From positions 1 to 64,000 of the forward strand of contig OENT01000382.1 of assembly GCA_900239685.1 (NCBI GenBank): DNA of 64,000 nt. Reading direction: 5' to 3'. Numbering within the stretch: position 1 is the first letter of the stretch; every line of letters begins with the position of its first letter. The position numbers and the translations under genes were made by a program. This stretch comes from Rotaria macrura (taxonomy: Eukaryota; Rotifera; Eurotatoria; Philodinida; Philodinidae). The notes under the pieces are model-generated. The model ran no database searches, was not told where the DNA came from, and saw only the letters and a program-made list of their open reading frames with translations. This document shows positions 1-12,411 of this stretch, in pieces.

Positions 1-1674
1 TTATGTCGGCTATTCTAGACGAGATTGATTCATCTCATTATACCTCAAACAGCAATAGAGCAGCCAGAAATGACGTCTGTATAAACATGCCCGTAGTCAA
101 TGCTTTCCATCGATGAAGTTTCGTCTCCTATTAGATGTCTAGTATAGATATTTAAAACAAGAAACTCTTGCAAAAATATTTCATCTCATCCCAGTAACAA
201 CCGGATCTCGACGTTGATATTAAGCATGGCCACATTGTATTATGTCAATTTACATTTATTAATAACATTCAGAAAGTAAATGCACTCTTAGTACATAGAT
301 AAATTAGAACACAAGTCTCTAGATAAAAACAGCTATCAGAAACTGTTATATCGAGCGGATCAATTTAAATCACATACAGCTACGAAACTCTTAAGTCGTA
401 CGATAAATATGATTAATACCAACCATAGAGAAATTTTTGGGTTCGGCTTCCATTATACAAAAAGAAATATCAATCTATCCCATGCTATAGTATACCATAT
501 CATACAAAAATAATCGATAATAATACTGACCACTTTTGTTTTCGATCTTAAACTGGAATTCATATAGATTGAAAAGATATTTACGTAAATGCAGGCAGAG
601 GCATCTATAGTAACAAAAAATGATTAATGAACTATGTACCGAAAGCTGTTAGCGCTCTCCCTGTGGGATTAAAATGTGAAACACGATAGACCAATTTTTG
701 CTAAACTAGGCAAAATTGGTCATGTCTGTATGGACTCTTGCATATTTCGTGAACATTATACAGTATACTATGCACTCTCTAAAAAAAAGGAGTTTTGCAT
801 AACCTTTCAAGGTTCTGTCTTTTATCCGATCGCAGAGCACCCCAACTATAGTTCTACACACCAAAAAGAAGGTGTTCCAGAGAGTAATTGAACTATTTTT
901 AGAGAATTCTTTGATCGGGTAAAGGACAGAAGCTTTTTCTTTTAGATAGAAGTATAGCGTTCAAACAAGAGAAGATTTCATCTATATTTTATTTTGATGC
1001 TGGTTATGTATCCCCTATGATAACCCATTGCAGATGTTTCAAACATCAAACAGTGTGCGATGTTCTGCGGAGGCTGTCTGTAACTGTCTAAGACGGCTAA
1101 TTAATGATTTATTAATGAAATATTTTAAAGATTTTTCATTAATTAATTAATATTTTCGTAAGGATCTGTGACGGGTAGTGTACTGCACAGGAGTCCGAAA
1201 CCCGATTCCAACTCCGACTCCGACNTTTTTCAAGGATATCGGAAAGAGCGTATTTGAAAATATCAGAAAATGTATCTCCTGTAATTTAAGCCTGCGTATA
1301 AATTGTCGAAAAATATTCCAAATATGACTGCATGTTGAGCTTGAAAGTTGAACCATTTTCGCGTCTTTTTTCTTTATTTTAGAACTTAGCCATTTTATAG
1401 TTTATAAAAACCTTTTACACATGAGTTTGTAGAGAATTGAATGGCGAATCTTTTTAAGAAGAAGTTGAACCAATAGCATTAAAACCGACTGAGTAATAGC
1501 GACAACAAAGAAGTGTAATTCTTTATGACCCACCCGTTATTCTAGCAGTACAACCATTGAAATATATGATTTCTCCCACGAATGATCGAGAAATTGAATT
1601 CAATCAAAAAAGAACTTTTCTCTTTCAAATACGAACATTTGAGTTATTATTCAGTGTGTTCCCTTTGACATAAC
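1..1674. other. Repeat-bearing stretch, no gene seen
   Basis: No coding exon was recognised on either strand. It holds an assembly N at 1225. Just before the N, at about 1175-1224, lies the terminal segment of a second copy of the hAT-type element found at 1675-2218; after the N the sequence no longer matches that element. A run of imperfect palindromic sequence is visible at about 800-945, where a segment around TCTGTCTTTTATCCGATC recurs in reverse complement. Confidence 0.5.
1175..1224. repeat. Terminal fragment of hAT-type element (second copy)
   Basis: About 50 bases nearly identical to the left end of the element at 1675, starting TAGTGTACTGCACAGGAGT and running through the CCGATTCCAACTCCGACTCC motif. 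It ends at the ambiguous base at 1225. No right end and no second target-site copy of the flanking GTGACGGG was found downstream, so the copy is truncated or was collapsed in assembly. Confidence 0.65.
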
Positions 1675-2218
1675 TAGTGTACTGCACAGGAGTGCGAAAC
1701 CCGATTCCAACTCCGACTCCGACGGAGTCGGAGTCGGAATCGGAATTAAAAGAAAAAATATTTAGGAGTCGGACTTGGAATAGGAATCGTGAAAAAATAT
1801 TTTGCGGAGTCGTAGTCGGAATGAAAAATGGCACCTGACTCCGAAATTCGATTTCTACTGTGACGAAGCTGAAGTAGTAGCAGATAAAATAAATTGTTTG
1901 TGAGTTAACGTTTGAGCTATATTGCAACAAAAATCACATCATCTGACTTTCACTTAGATAGAAGTTTATTCATGAGTATATTGTATAATAAACAAAGATA
2001 TGCTAATTTAACTTTATACTTATATATGCTGTCAGAATATCAAACATTTCATATGAATTAGATATCGCTAAGCTGCGAAAAAAAAAGTCGGGGTTATTCG
2101 GAGTCGGATTCCGGAAAAATTTCCAGCCGGAGTCGGAGTTGGAATCGGAATCGAAAAAATTTTTTTTCGGAATCGGGTCGGGTTTAGGAATCAAAAAGTG
2201 CGACTCCGCTGATCTCTA
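1675..2218. mobile_element. Non-autonomous hAT-type element (MITE), 544 bp
   Basis: The element is flanked by an exact 8-bp direct repeat GACATAAC (1667-1674 and 2219-2226), the target duplication length typical of hAT transposons. The ends are short imperfect inverted repeats, TAGTGTACTGCACAGGAGT on the left and the complement of TAGAGATCAGCGGAGTCG on the right. The inside is built of degenerate GGAGTCGGA / TCCGACTCC units in both orientations, separated by AT-rich spacers. No transposase is encoded, so it would depend on an autonomous hAT element elsewhere. It lies just beyond the last recognisable exon of the GBF1 homologue. Confidence 0.8.
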
Positions 2219-2226
2219 GACATAAC

Positions 2227-2486
2227 ACACACATTACCTTTTCTCTCACGTTCACTTTCCTATGGACTTTAAATAGAACTATGCAGCAGTGTATCGAACA
2301 TGATTTGAATGTTTTTTTCTAAACTCATCGCATGACAGAAAGCTAAGCATAGATAATTATCATGCATTAGTGCCCATTTTAAATTGAATGTCATCTAGTG
2401 TTTTTTCTTTTTCATGATATAAAAAAGAAGCTGAAAAGAGCAAAATCTTCGAATGTTAATATTAATGCTACGTTCTGAATGCTTAC
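2227..2486. other. Sequence after the last GBF1 exon, no exon recognised
   Basis: On the minus strand this should continue the GBF1 homologue after a GT donor at 2486, but no further GBF1-like exon is seen here or anywhere down to position 1. It is either the start of a long intron or the point where the gene was truncated. Confidence 0.4.
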
Positions 2487-3655
2487 ATATGATAGATTTG
2501 TCTCGTTATTAGATGAAGTTTCTCCTATTAAGAAAAAATATTTTTGAGCAAAATAAGAAAAAAAGAATAAATTAGCAAGAAAATGTTCACCATCTTTTTG
2601 TTGTTCATTTCCTGATATTGATTGCGAACGACGTTGATTATTGCTTGTTATTTCTTTTGCTGAAAGATCTTTGACTCGTTTGGTGGACGACATTGACGTC
2701 GAATCTTCTTTAAATTGTGGCAAACGAGCAAATAATAATTGAACCATATCAATCAAAACGTGTTCTGATGTTTTGCGTAATAATTCTCAAATGAAATAAT
2801 ACATAATACAGTTCTTATTTTGTTCAACAGTTCAAGGCAGAGAAACATTTTGCTATACCAGATAATCTCGTTTCGAAACAAATTCGAAAACAAGATTGAA
2901 GAATTTCACATACACTATCATTTGTCATTTGTGATCCAATTGGACTTAATACTAATGAACGAAGAACCTGTGAGAATGAATTATGCTTGGTTCAAAATAT
3001 GATGTGTTCGTGAAAATAAAATGAATTTACTTGTAAAATTCTCATCAAAACAACTTCATCATCATTTGGATTGGTTCCAACGAAACGTGTGTGCGTGACA
3101 GCATTTGCAACTTTATCGATAGTTGATGCTGCTGACTCATCCAGAGTATCTTTTTACATAAAGATGAGAAAAAAGAATAGTTTTAAAAAAATGAGAAAAT
3201 TATGTTCATGTCTATTATTCTACCAATCAGTCCATACGAGAGAAATTTATTCACAGCATTTAATGCCAAACAAGTTATGGGACCAGATGTTTCATCAGAA
3301 CGAATGATATCAAGAAATGGTGTTAAAAAAGTTAATGAATCAATGTCTTGAATATCTAAATCAAATTAGTCAATAGAATATTTATACATGTTTTGTCTTG
3401 GTTCTTTTTCTCACCAGATACGGAATTAAGAATCGTTTTAAGCTTTTGAAATGAATTGATCTCGGGAGATTCCTTTAATAGAAACAGAATTTATTAGAAT
3501 AACAAAGAGAAATATTCCTCTTCTGTTTTCAAATTTACTTCATATGAATGTGTAGTTGACCAACGATTATTATTCTTTCTTGACGATGTTATAGCTTGAA
3601 TTTCACCCAGAATAATATAAATTGCATTTTTTGGTGGCTCAAACGGTGATGACAT
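2487..3655 (-). pseudogene. GBF1-type Arf guanine-nucleotide exchange factor, N-terminal part only
   Basis: Seven exons on the minus strand join in frame with GT-AG introns: 3655-3539, 3472-3415, 3355-3224, 3149-3031, 2967-2859, 2785-2591 and 2524-2487. The start at 3655 opens MSSPF and is followed by AIYIILGEI and RWST, as at the N-terminus of GBF1. Later exons carry [27 protein letters not shown] and DMVQLLFARLPQFKE, all diagnostic of the GBF1 dimerisation/HUS region. GBF1 loads GTP onto Arf1 at the early Golgi and controls COPI coat assembly. The catalytic Sec7 domain and everything after it are missing: the last donor at 2486 leads into repeat-rich DNA with an N at 1225. All seven exons read without stops, so this is either a recently truncated copy or a gene whose remainder lies across an assembly problem or beyond the window. 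Identity is secure; pseudogene status is inference. Confidence 0.8.
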
Positions 3656-5764
3656 AAGTGTATGGTGATATGAGGTTTGAAAAGAATCCTTTTGTTGATG
3701 GTAAATTTCACTCTAGCAGAAAAAAAAATCCTAAATGATTGATCACGAAGATCTTGTATTAGTAAAGAGATCAGCCTTCAATATGATCCACCGTTTACCA
3801 ATGCAACGTATCCATATGGCACCAATGAAACGTTTTATTTTTCAAACGTCGCTAGTCACTTACTTTGTTCTTTTGGTTAATAGTCATGTTTGTTATCATT
3901 ACATATTCGTTTAGTTCGTTCTCGTTAGAAGAATAGATAGACTGAGTATTGAAGGAATACAAATTTGACATTCTTATTTGGTAGATTTCAAACAATGCTT
4001 AACCATGAAAAATATTTGAACGTAAATAACTGAAGAGTGATGCGTGATTGTGAGTATGTGGATGCTTGAAAATTGAGTCATTACTCTTTGCCACGCTGTC
4101 GAAATCAATACGTGGCTAATAGGTAAATACGAACGGCAAGAAAAAAAAAGGTAGACACCATGTATAAGACTCTCAAATCTGCTGTCAGTCATACTGATAG
4201 GATAGACTGATTGCATACATTTACATGAAGAAATTTTATCATAAAATAAGCAATAAAATCTGCTGTTGTCAAGAAACATGCTGCTTATCGTTGGTAGATG
4301 AAATGACAGTACGCACGAGAGAGGGAGTTTATAACGAGAAAAGGTTTTGGGGTTTCAAGAAACAAGGGAAGAGTTTCATATAAACAACTGATTGCGCGCA
4401 AGAAGATGAATTTCAGAAATTAAGATACTATGCTCTATATTTGATCCCATATGGAAAATATAAACTAGCTAATATCAATTACGACTAAGCAATTCTTGTA
4501 TATTTATTTATTTCCAATACTTAGCTGACCATTCAACGAACGTTTTTTTATTGTTCTCTTTATTCCCTATTATTTCAGTAACAAAAACAAACTCATTTAT
4601 ACAATTTTCTATTTTAAATCTGTTTCACAGCTACAGTGACATCTTCTGACTATAGTTAGGATCATATTAAATTGAATTCAAGAAAATGTTAACATTGACC
4701 ATGACTTAAGTACTGCCTGGATAAGACTTGTTGAAATGATCTTAAGTCATTATGTTCCCTTTGATATGTATGAAATGAAAATCTTGCGAACGGAAGAATA
4801 GCGAAAATAAAAATTATTGTCAACAGAAAAGATGTCGAAAACAATCTGAGGTGAAAAAAACTTCAGTAGAAGAAAAACAACCAAACACATTTGTATCTCG
4901 AAGAAATGCTGAAAATATTCTTCGATCATAAAAAGACATTTCATTCTGTGTTTTACATGGTTATTTACTTGAGGATGCGAACATGAGTGGGTTGCGGTTG
5001 ATCTTAACAATCTATACTACTCGACTTAAGATGTTTTGTTAGCGGGGGAAGGAGGAGGGGTGCGCTTCAATCGGAATGACAGAGAGTAAAGAATGATTAC
5101 AGTCATAAGAAAATATTGTAAAGTTTTCTCGATTTGATATCAACTGTTTTGCGATGAATTCCCAATAGGGAAAATAAAATCTTTTTTTCTAAATCCCTCG
5201 AGTTTCGTTCTCAATTCACCATTGCCTTGGAGCCAATTTCATTGTCGCTCAGTTGATCCATTGTTCATATTGAATCGCAAATCTATTTCATAAAATAATT
5301 TCGAAAGTAAATATTTAGAACAGAACTCCTGGAATAGTGATCATATTGAAGAGAAGATCCTGTCGTTTCTTCATCCTTCTCTCTGAGATAATCTTAATAT
5401 TTGTAGTGAAAACATTGCTTAACTCTTATAATAAGCATACACTACTACAGTAAATACGATCATATTCATATATACAGGTATGCCATTGAAGCGTATGAAT
5501 CATGTAGAAACGATAAAGTATAGAGCGAATGACGACGTTTTATAATCTTTGCACAAAATAAATACAATATGAATTCATAGTAATTCGAATATCAAAAAAC
5601 TACGGCAATAATCAATCGGGAAGATTTTATTAAAAACGAGAAAAGCAATCATACGAATTATTTATTGAATCATTGTTTTTTTATCATAGCAAAAAAAAAA
5701 TCTGATGACTTGATTTTCATAGATTGAATTTTAATCAGTGTTGATCTCGTCTGGGTTCGGGTTT
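3656..5764. other. Intergenic, no gene seen
   Basis: This separates the 5' end of the GBF1 fragment (minus strand, so its promoter should lie just above 3655) from the 3' end of the membrane-protein gene. Short open frames exist, but none shows protein-like composition or splice-site support. A purine-rich stretch lies near 5040-5060. Confidence 0.45.
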
Positions 5765-7844
5765 TCAATTCAACTTTCTATCTCTACATTCACCATTGGA
5801 CATTTGATTATATTCTGAAATCGATTTTTTCCTAGAACAGAAAACAATACAACCCATGGAAATAGACTAGAATGATTCTTAAAACGTACGTGTCCTGTTC
5901 GATAGAATCTTTAAATTTATATGTAAAATTTAATGCTTTCAAACGATTTTCTGTCGATTGTACTTGACTAATACCTTGTTTGTAGAATTTCGGATATGAG
6001 CTTACATAAAATCCTACGCAAGGTGCAACAATCAAAGCAACAGGCACGGAAACAGCAAAACTAAAATCAGATGCTATTTCCAATGCAAATAATAAACCAC
6101 CCAATGAACCGAAACAATATAGTGCGATTTTCATCATCGGATAAAACGCTGTCAATGTTGCTAATGTTACTTTCACAAATGAATATTGCCTATCACCAGT
6201 TACATGACCTGTAACTCCGTCAAATAAACAGGTATATTTTAAATGCGATTTATAATGATAATTAATCACGTAAACTGGATAGTACAAGAGACGTATTTGG
6301 CTCGATATAATATTTAATGGAAATGAATCGATTTGAATTTCATCGAATTCCGGGTAGACCTATTTAAGAAAAAGAGAATTTGTAATTTAAAGCTTCAAAA
6401 AAAACACATAGGAAGACGAATCGATGATTGCTACAATTGTGATTTACTTTTTCTCCATATAGTATCAAAAGAAACAGAATAGAATAGATACATTGAATAT
6501 TTGATTTGATAGTTTTACTTTAGACGTGTCAAACCTATATATAGTTAGAGACATACGATGAAAACATTGAAACATACCATCGTATAAACCTTCAATCATT
6601 ATAATTTCGATTCTATTTTATCTTCAGATGTAGAGAACGAGCTTTTTTCTTGATTTTAACTAAATATTGTGTAGATTAGAGGATTTCACATTCACAGATT
6701 TTTTTTTAATGTTTTCTAGGAGACATGCTGAAAGTATATTTCTTACAGATTTAAATGTTAGTCTAAATTCATACGTGGAATTATTCTGAAAGAAAATCGT
6801 AGAAAAACAAGACTGATTTCGGTGTCTTTCTCGAAATTCAATGGAAATTAATTGACTTATATTTTAATAAAGAACGATTGGCTGTTAGTATTTGTTTAGA
6901 GAAGATGTCAACACTTCTATGGCTGAGAGAAAGAATTTTTAAAGAAAATAACGTGTAACGAGATTTTACCAACGTACAGTAATTATAAAAAGGTATGTCA
7001 AAAACAAATAATAAACGATCAAAAAACGGATGTTTTCAGCATCAACAATGATCTACTAAAGACATTGATCAATCAAGTTTTGTTTTTACATGTACCTTTT
7101 TTGTTTTTTCAAGACAGATATCGTCTAGTAACGGTTTCATGATTAGAACCCATGCATTATTAAATGATGTGTGTTGATCAATAGTAGGTTTTTCAACAGT
7201 ACTATCGTTTTCAGGTAATTCCACGAGTTGAACATTGTTAAAAGACACGTCTAATTGTTGAACATGATATGTATCAAGATATTCAGATGCATAAATATTA
7301 ATATCATCTAATGAGACATCAATCTTAGGTAACTCAAATGGATGCCATTCTTTATGTGAATAGTATTTGTCTTCATGCTATAATAACAGTTCATAGAATT
7401 TCAGTGATGAAACTAAGTTTTGTCTTACGCGAAAAGACGAATTTGATTTTGTAACGACCGAACATTTAGCTGATCCTTGAAGATTTATATTCCAGAACGG
7501 TAAAAATCGTCGATTGACTGTAATAGAACGATCACGTGTTAGCCGAATCCATTTATTTGGTGCCAGCCTCTTTCACAATAATAAATATTTCGTTTAAAAA
7601 TATTTTACATTTCAACTAACCATAAAGAGTTCATCCAATCTTCAAACTGCACACGAACTTCATATTCACAAAATTTCTCTCGAATCCCTTGAGGTTTTTC
7701 ATGATGCCTACTTGAAACCAATCGAGAAAACATGACGATGGCTGATCCATGGCGTCTGCATAATATACGACTCGATATATTCATTAATACGAAGAGGTCG
7801 TCACCCACCAAGTGATATTTTAATAAAATTTTCTCTCCATGCAT
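5765..7844 (-). CDS. Five-exon gene for an unassigned 393-residue membrane protein
   Basis: Exons 7844-7621, 7567-7429, 7377-7096, 6359-5890 and 5831-5765 join in frame with GT-AG introns to give 393 residues. The start is the first ATG of an open exon and the stop is TGA at 5767-5765. The N-terminal half is soluble-looking and includes RRFLPFWNINLQGSAKC (about residues 91-107). A segment near residues 234-268 reads YYPVYVINY followed by FDGVTGHVTGDRQYS. Two hydrophobic segments follow (about residues 275-325), then a polar tail. The pairing of an LPFW-type segment with a YxPVYVxxY...G.TG.V.G motif just before membrane spans recalls uncharacterised bacterial and eukaryotic membrane proteins, but I cannot name the family. 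The intron between exons 3 and 4 (about 740 bp) is much longer than the others and could hide an additional exon. Function unknown. Confidence 0.7.
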
Positions 7845-9496
7845 CTTTTACTTTTGACTCCAAAATTATTTCATGATACCGAACAGTTTAAACGTCAAGA
7901 GACATCTGTCATTAGTCGGATTTAAAGCACATACTCATTTTGAAAATTATTAAAAGTCAATAACCTATTTCCCTATTTTACACAATCTCCAGACTATTGT
8001 CACTATCGAAACAACTAATATACAATAATAGAGTGAACCAACAATTGACAAGCTTAGGAAAAAAGCACTCAGAGTATGTCTGATTAGCTTGCCTAGTGCT
8101 TAACCTATCATGATAACTGATCGAAATCCCACGTAGAAATAGAAAATTACTATCCCATAATTAGAAAAAAGTTCTATTTAATGTGCCACACAGCACAGCA
8201 TTTATATAGCCATGCGCGTGAATTTACTGTGTCAGGCGTATTTTACACTTTGTATACGCATCACAATAGTCGTTGAAACACAAAGATTCAACTATTGAGA
8301 TAGAACCGATTACATTGTTTTCAACATTTCTTCTATCTTAATGCATTCATCAGCACATAGTGTCCAAAAATGATGATTTTGAAAGAAGCTTGTCTTCTTT
8401 TCATTTCGAAATAATTAAATTGACAACAAAAAAGATTGTTAGATGCCAATTTATCGGCTCATATGTGAAATTGTACGTTAATACAACTGTTAGCAAAACG
8501 GTGAATCATTAAGATAATTAATCGATAAATTATCAAGAAATCTATCAATAATACGCTTTGTCAGTGGACTATCAGAGTTTTGAATTTTAAAATAAGTATC
8601 CTTCATGTTGTACTTATCTTGGAAAAAAATTGTCGAAGAACATACTGCGTCTTTGATTAGTGAACCACAGTAGGATATCCGATTTCTTCGAGCTATTAAA
8701 ATCGATTCGTCCATCAACTTTGTTTTTTCTACAGCTTTCAGATGAGATTTAACACATTATTTAAACGTGATGGCCGATATTGTACGTGTCCATGATAATT
8801 TATCTTATGTTCTGATTGAATGAGGTATGGTCAGGAAAATGTTGATTTGTCGAAATAGAGCAAAGAAGAAACTCTTGTAACTAGAGACATTGGCAAGAAG
8901 AAAGTTCATAAACTCTACTGGTACTTCTCTCGGATTCTACATCCTGACATTAGTAGATTCAAGTCAAACTGTTGAAGAAGGTTCTAGATTAAATAAAATG
9001 GGTTTACTCTCTTCTAAAAGTCGTCAGTAAAAAACATTCACCGACTGGATAAGACCGGCTTACCACGACGAATAACGTCAGTCATACGGCTGTTTGAATT
9101 ACTGCATTATATTTACGATACGATACACAAATATCAAATATGGCAAAGTTTGCCAGATGATTTCGTTGATTGTTTCAATCACACGGATGGCTTCTGAACT
9201 AGATAAAGTATTCAATAGCCCAGTAAGATTGCCGATACGATTCACCTTATTAGAGGGGACCTCCTCCCTCCCAAAAATAAACCATCTTTTCGAAAAAAAA
9301 TTGAAATAGAGTTTGTTGCATGGAAAGATGCATGTGAAGTCTCCTCTTTCGGAATATGTATGATTTTTTCAAAAAAACAATCAGGTTGTGACTGAGTTGT
9401 TGGTCGAAATTGAAGCTATTATAGTATTTTCATTACTCAATCAAAACTCTTCTTTTTCGTTTTTCTCAAAATCAGTTTTTTCGATTATACGGTTTA
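7845..9496. other. Intergenic, no gene supported
   Basis: This holds the upstream region of the minus-strand membrane-protein gene. An open frame at 8490-8717 on the minus strand (75 residues) has a real ATG but no recognisable motif or splice context; it is not called as a gene. Confidence 0.4.
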
Positions 9497-9820
9497 CGCG
9501 GGCAAACCTTACGCCATAAAGATTCAAAATAAAATTGTCATTGTTGTTTTGTTATACAGGGAACATAATAGGCTAGATCCTAACAAAGCTGGAGTTTTGA
9601 ATTTGTTCTTTCTTTAAATAAAAGGTTAGATCATTGATTTTCATTAACGATTTTTCGCCACGAATTTGTAAACTTTTGGGAAATGTTTTTCTTTCAAAAT
9701 TGAACAAAGAGAAAATTAAAAATCGGCCTCTACTAGGATCTAGCGTTCAATGTGCTCTACAACTTTTAAACTACCTCGACCTATTCAGCTGAAGTCTTGA
9801 CCGTGAAAACCTTGCCCGCG
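9497..9820. mobile_element. Small TA-flanked terminal-inverted-repeat element
   Basis: The left end TACGCGGGCAA and right end TTGCCCGCGTA are perfect inverted repeats, and each is bounded by a TA dinucleotide, as left by Tc1/mariner-type insertion. The 324-bp interior codes for nothing. The GC-rich ends stand out in an AT-rich surrounding. Only about 9-11 bp are perfectly inverted, so chance or another family cannot be excluded. Confidence 0.4.
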
Positions 9821-11735
9821 TAAAGGATATTGTTCTTCAGTGAATTGACCATAATTCATGAATGCTTCGGCGATTCCGGACGAAATTTTAACCCTAATCT
9901 ACTGAAGCTTAGAAAAACATTCGCAGAAAAATTTGTTGAATTTCATGAAAAAATAAAAAAGTTTGTCGATAAGGAGGGGAGTCCTCCTTAGAAGAAGTAC
10001 GTGCTCCAATTGTTTTTTAATTCATTTAATTTGACCTGGTAAATATGTTCGAGAATTTCAGCATGTAAACAAACTTCTTCTTGAAGAAACCACCGAGAGT
10101 TCTTCATCGATGGTTTTATAACCCAATGCATAATTTATCAAGTGGAAATTTCGAGTAGATAGAAATAATGCCATGAGAAATTTGCATTAAGAAAACACTA
10201 TACTAAAGAAAAGTTCGAGAAAATGTAGGTGAACCACTTCAATCTTATTCTCGTCGTTTCAAGTATTAATTGTAGTACAGAGAATTATTGTTTCTTTAAA
10301 ATTCAATCGAATATGGCAATGACGTCACCATTATTCTCTTTCATAGATTATCATGAGGTGACGTCTTGAAAAGAAAATCATCTCCTATCCTTTGTACTTG
10401 GATTAAATGATATTTACGTTGGGTATTTCAATCTGAATCATAAGTCTTCGATGTGATAAAGAATAACAATAAACTTCTACTAAACATTATAGGACAACTT
10501 TACAAGAATAAAAAAAAACTACCTAGTACTTGTAGCTTTATCGAAAAGAGATTCTTCGAAATCTTACTGCTCGATGACAGATTATGAATTTAATCGAAAA
10601 TCATCATATATTTGAATCAATTGAAATCATACGTATTATATTGAATCTCAAAGTTTCATGTTGTTAGTTGATCTTTTTACCTCGTATTGACATTGATAAA
10701 GATTTGTTAAATCATTTGAATACCTAAGGGAAATAAATCTTTCAAAAAATAAATCGTTGCAATAAAACATAAAAAACAAAAACACTATATTATACTTAGA
10801 ATTTTTCAATAAAATACTAGTGCAAGAGAAGTTATGCAGAACAAGATCAACATCCGAATTTCAAACATTATTTGATAATATCTACGACATAATTTAAGAG
10901 TTTTCAAGACACAATCTTTCTCATCATTGTACTTAAAATTACTTAAAAATATTTGTCATTCTTCAGCACACGTTAAGATATTTTAACTCTTATTCTACAT
11001 GAATAGCAAAATAAAAACTATTTGTCGTCTTCAGAACAATCATTAAAAGTTTTCGTTTATAGAACATTTTTCCTTAGTCATCTAAATGTCTTTGATGAAT
11101 CGAAATCTGATAAATCAGACTTCATTCAAAACATCTCTTCTTTATTTTCCTCTGAATTAATAAAACAACGAAAACTACCAGCACAATAGAGAGTGATGAT
11201 GCGAGATCAAGTCGAATCACGAACACATGGAAAATGGCACAATGAATAAAATAATTACATGAAGTGATAAGCAAATTCATAGAAATACATAGAATGAAAG
11301 TTTTATGTAGGAGAAAAGTTTTGGAAAATTTATAAATTCCATCCTGTTAATGTACACGTCTCACATAGGTAATTAGAATTGTACATCGACATTGTCATAA
11401 ATAAAAATTTGAATAAATATCGCAATAAACTATCTAAGTTCTCATTTTAACAATTAACTTTATGCAATTAATAGTATTTCGAGGATCCCTACCTCAAATT
11501 TAAAAGAAAATTCAATTATTTTTGAAACGGAAGTCTTACCATATGAATGGCAATTGCTATTTGATAGATTTGTTTTCATATCCAATCCAATCCAATCAAA
11601 TAATGATAAGATAAAAGAGGACAACTCAATTTTCAGATGACAATCTTGCATTTGACATGAAAGAGTTGGCTTACTCGGTTATCACATTTGCTGAATCGGC
11701 TGATTCAATTATTTATATTTGATTTACGTACCGGG
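9821..11735. other. Intergenic, nothing recognised
   Basis: AT-rich DNA without a convincing open frame, spliced gene, tRNA or repeat. Short open frames on both strands near 11460-11650 lack motifs. Confidence 0.45.
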
Positions 11736-11953
11736 TATCTAAGAATGTTTGCACAGTTTTTGGTTTTTGCTCAATATCTCAGTACAAATAAACGAAAGAA
11801 TTTCGATCTCTGTCTCTCACAAGGTGTACCATCGAATTCTCTACGAATTTCGATCGATCCCAATGTAAAAGAAAGAAACAGCGAGTTTCTATTGGCTTTC
11901 ATCTGGAAGTGTAAGAAACTTACGTATTTGTCACTTTTTTTCTTAGAAAACAA
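11736..11953 (+). pseudogene. Unidentified gene fragment, copy A of an inverted pair
   Basis: From the ATG at 11736 the frame carries MFAQFLVFAQYL, then GVPSNSLRISID. The same succession (MFVHFLFYPTF, then GTPSCSLRNSIY) is found on the minus strand at 12411-12268. The two DNA segments align over roughly 120 bp with many substitutions and similar spacing, so they are diverged copies of one coding sequence in tail-to-tail orientation. The frame runs open a little further upstream (from 11688) and to 12002. I do not recognise the family. Neither copy has a clear full gene around it, so both look like fragments. Confidence 0.4.
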
Positions 11954-12267
11954 TTTTTCACATTCAAACCGAGATTTAGTTGTTGGAAAACATAACTTAT
12001 AGTTATAAATAGTTCTTCAAAGCGTCAACTAACTGTACATATGATGAAAGTTTTATAATACTCAATATTATTGTTCGATAGACTGTTCCATCAAATAAAT
12101 CCTTTTATTATTACGCCATGTTCAATCACAACTTTGCAAGTCAAGTCTGACTTGCCCAGCACTGTCTTCAATCTTATATTTATTTCTTTTTTCAAAAAAA
12201 ATCTTTATATATGTATCACAGATGGTGAAAGTAGGTAACAATTCGTACAGCTGCACAGTAAAAACAT

Positions 12268-12411
12268 TCAGTGGTTTTCTTTCCAACTAAGATAGATCGA
12301 ATTTCGTAGAGAACATGAAGGTGTTCCTGTTGAGAAAAAGAGTAAGATTCTATCATTTATCTCGTAGTGAAATGTAGGGTAAAACAAAAAGTGTACAAAC
12401 ATTATGAGACA
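12268..12411 (-). pseudogene. Unidentified gene fragment, copy B of an inverted pair
   Basis: This is the minus-strand counterpart of the fragment at 11736-11953, with the shared core GTPSCSLRNSI and an upstream MFVHFLFYP segment. The open frame extends up to 12516 and closes at 12268. About 315 bp separate the two copies. Product unknown. Confidence 0.4.

Noticed and set aside
676-891. Open frame of 71 codons on the plus strand
   Set aside because: No motif, no splice support, and it overlaps an imperfect palindrome; frames of this size are expected by chance.
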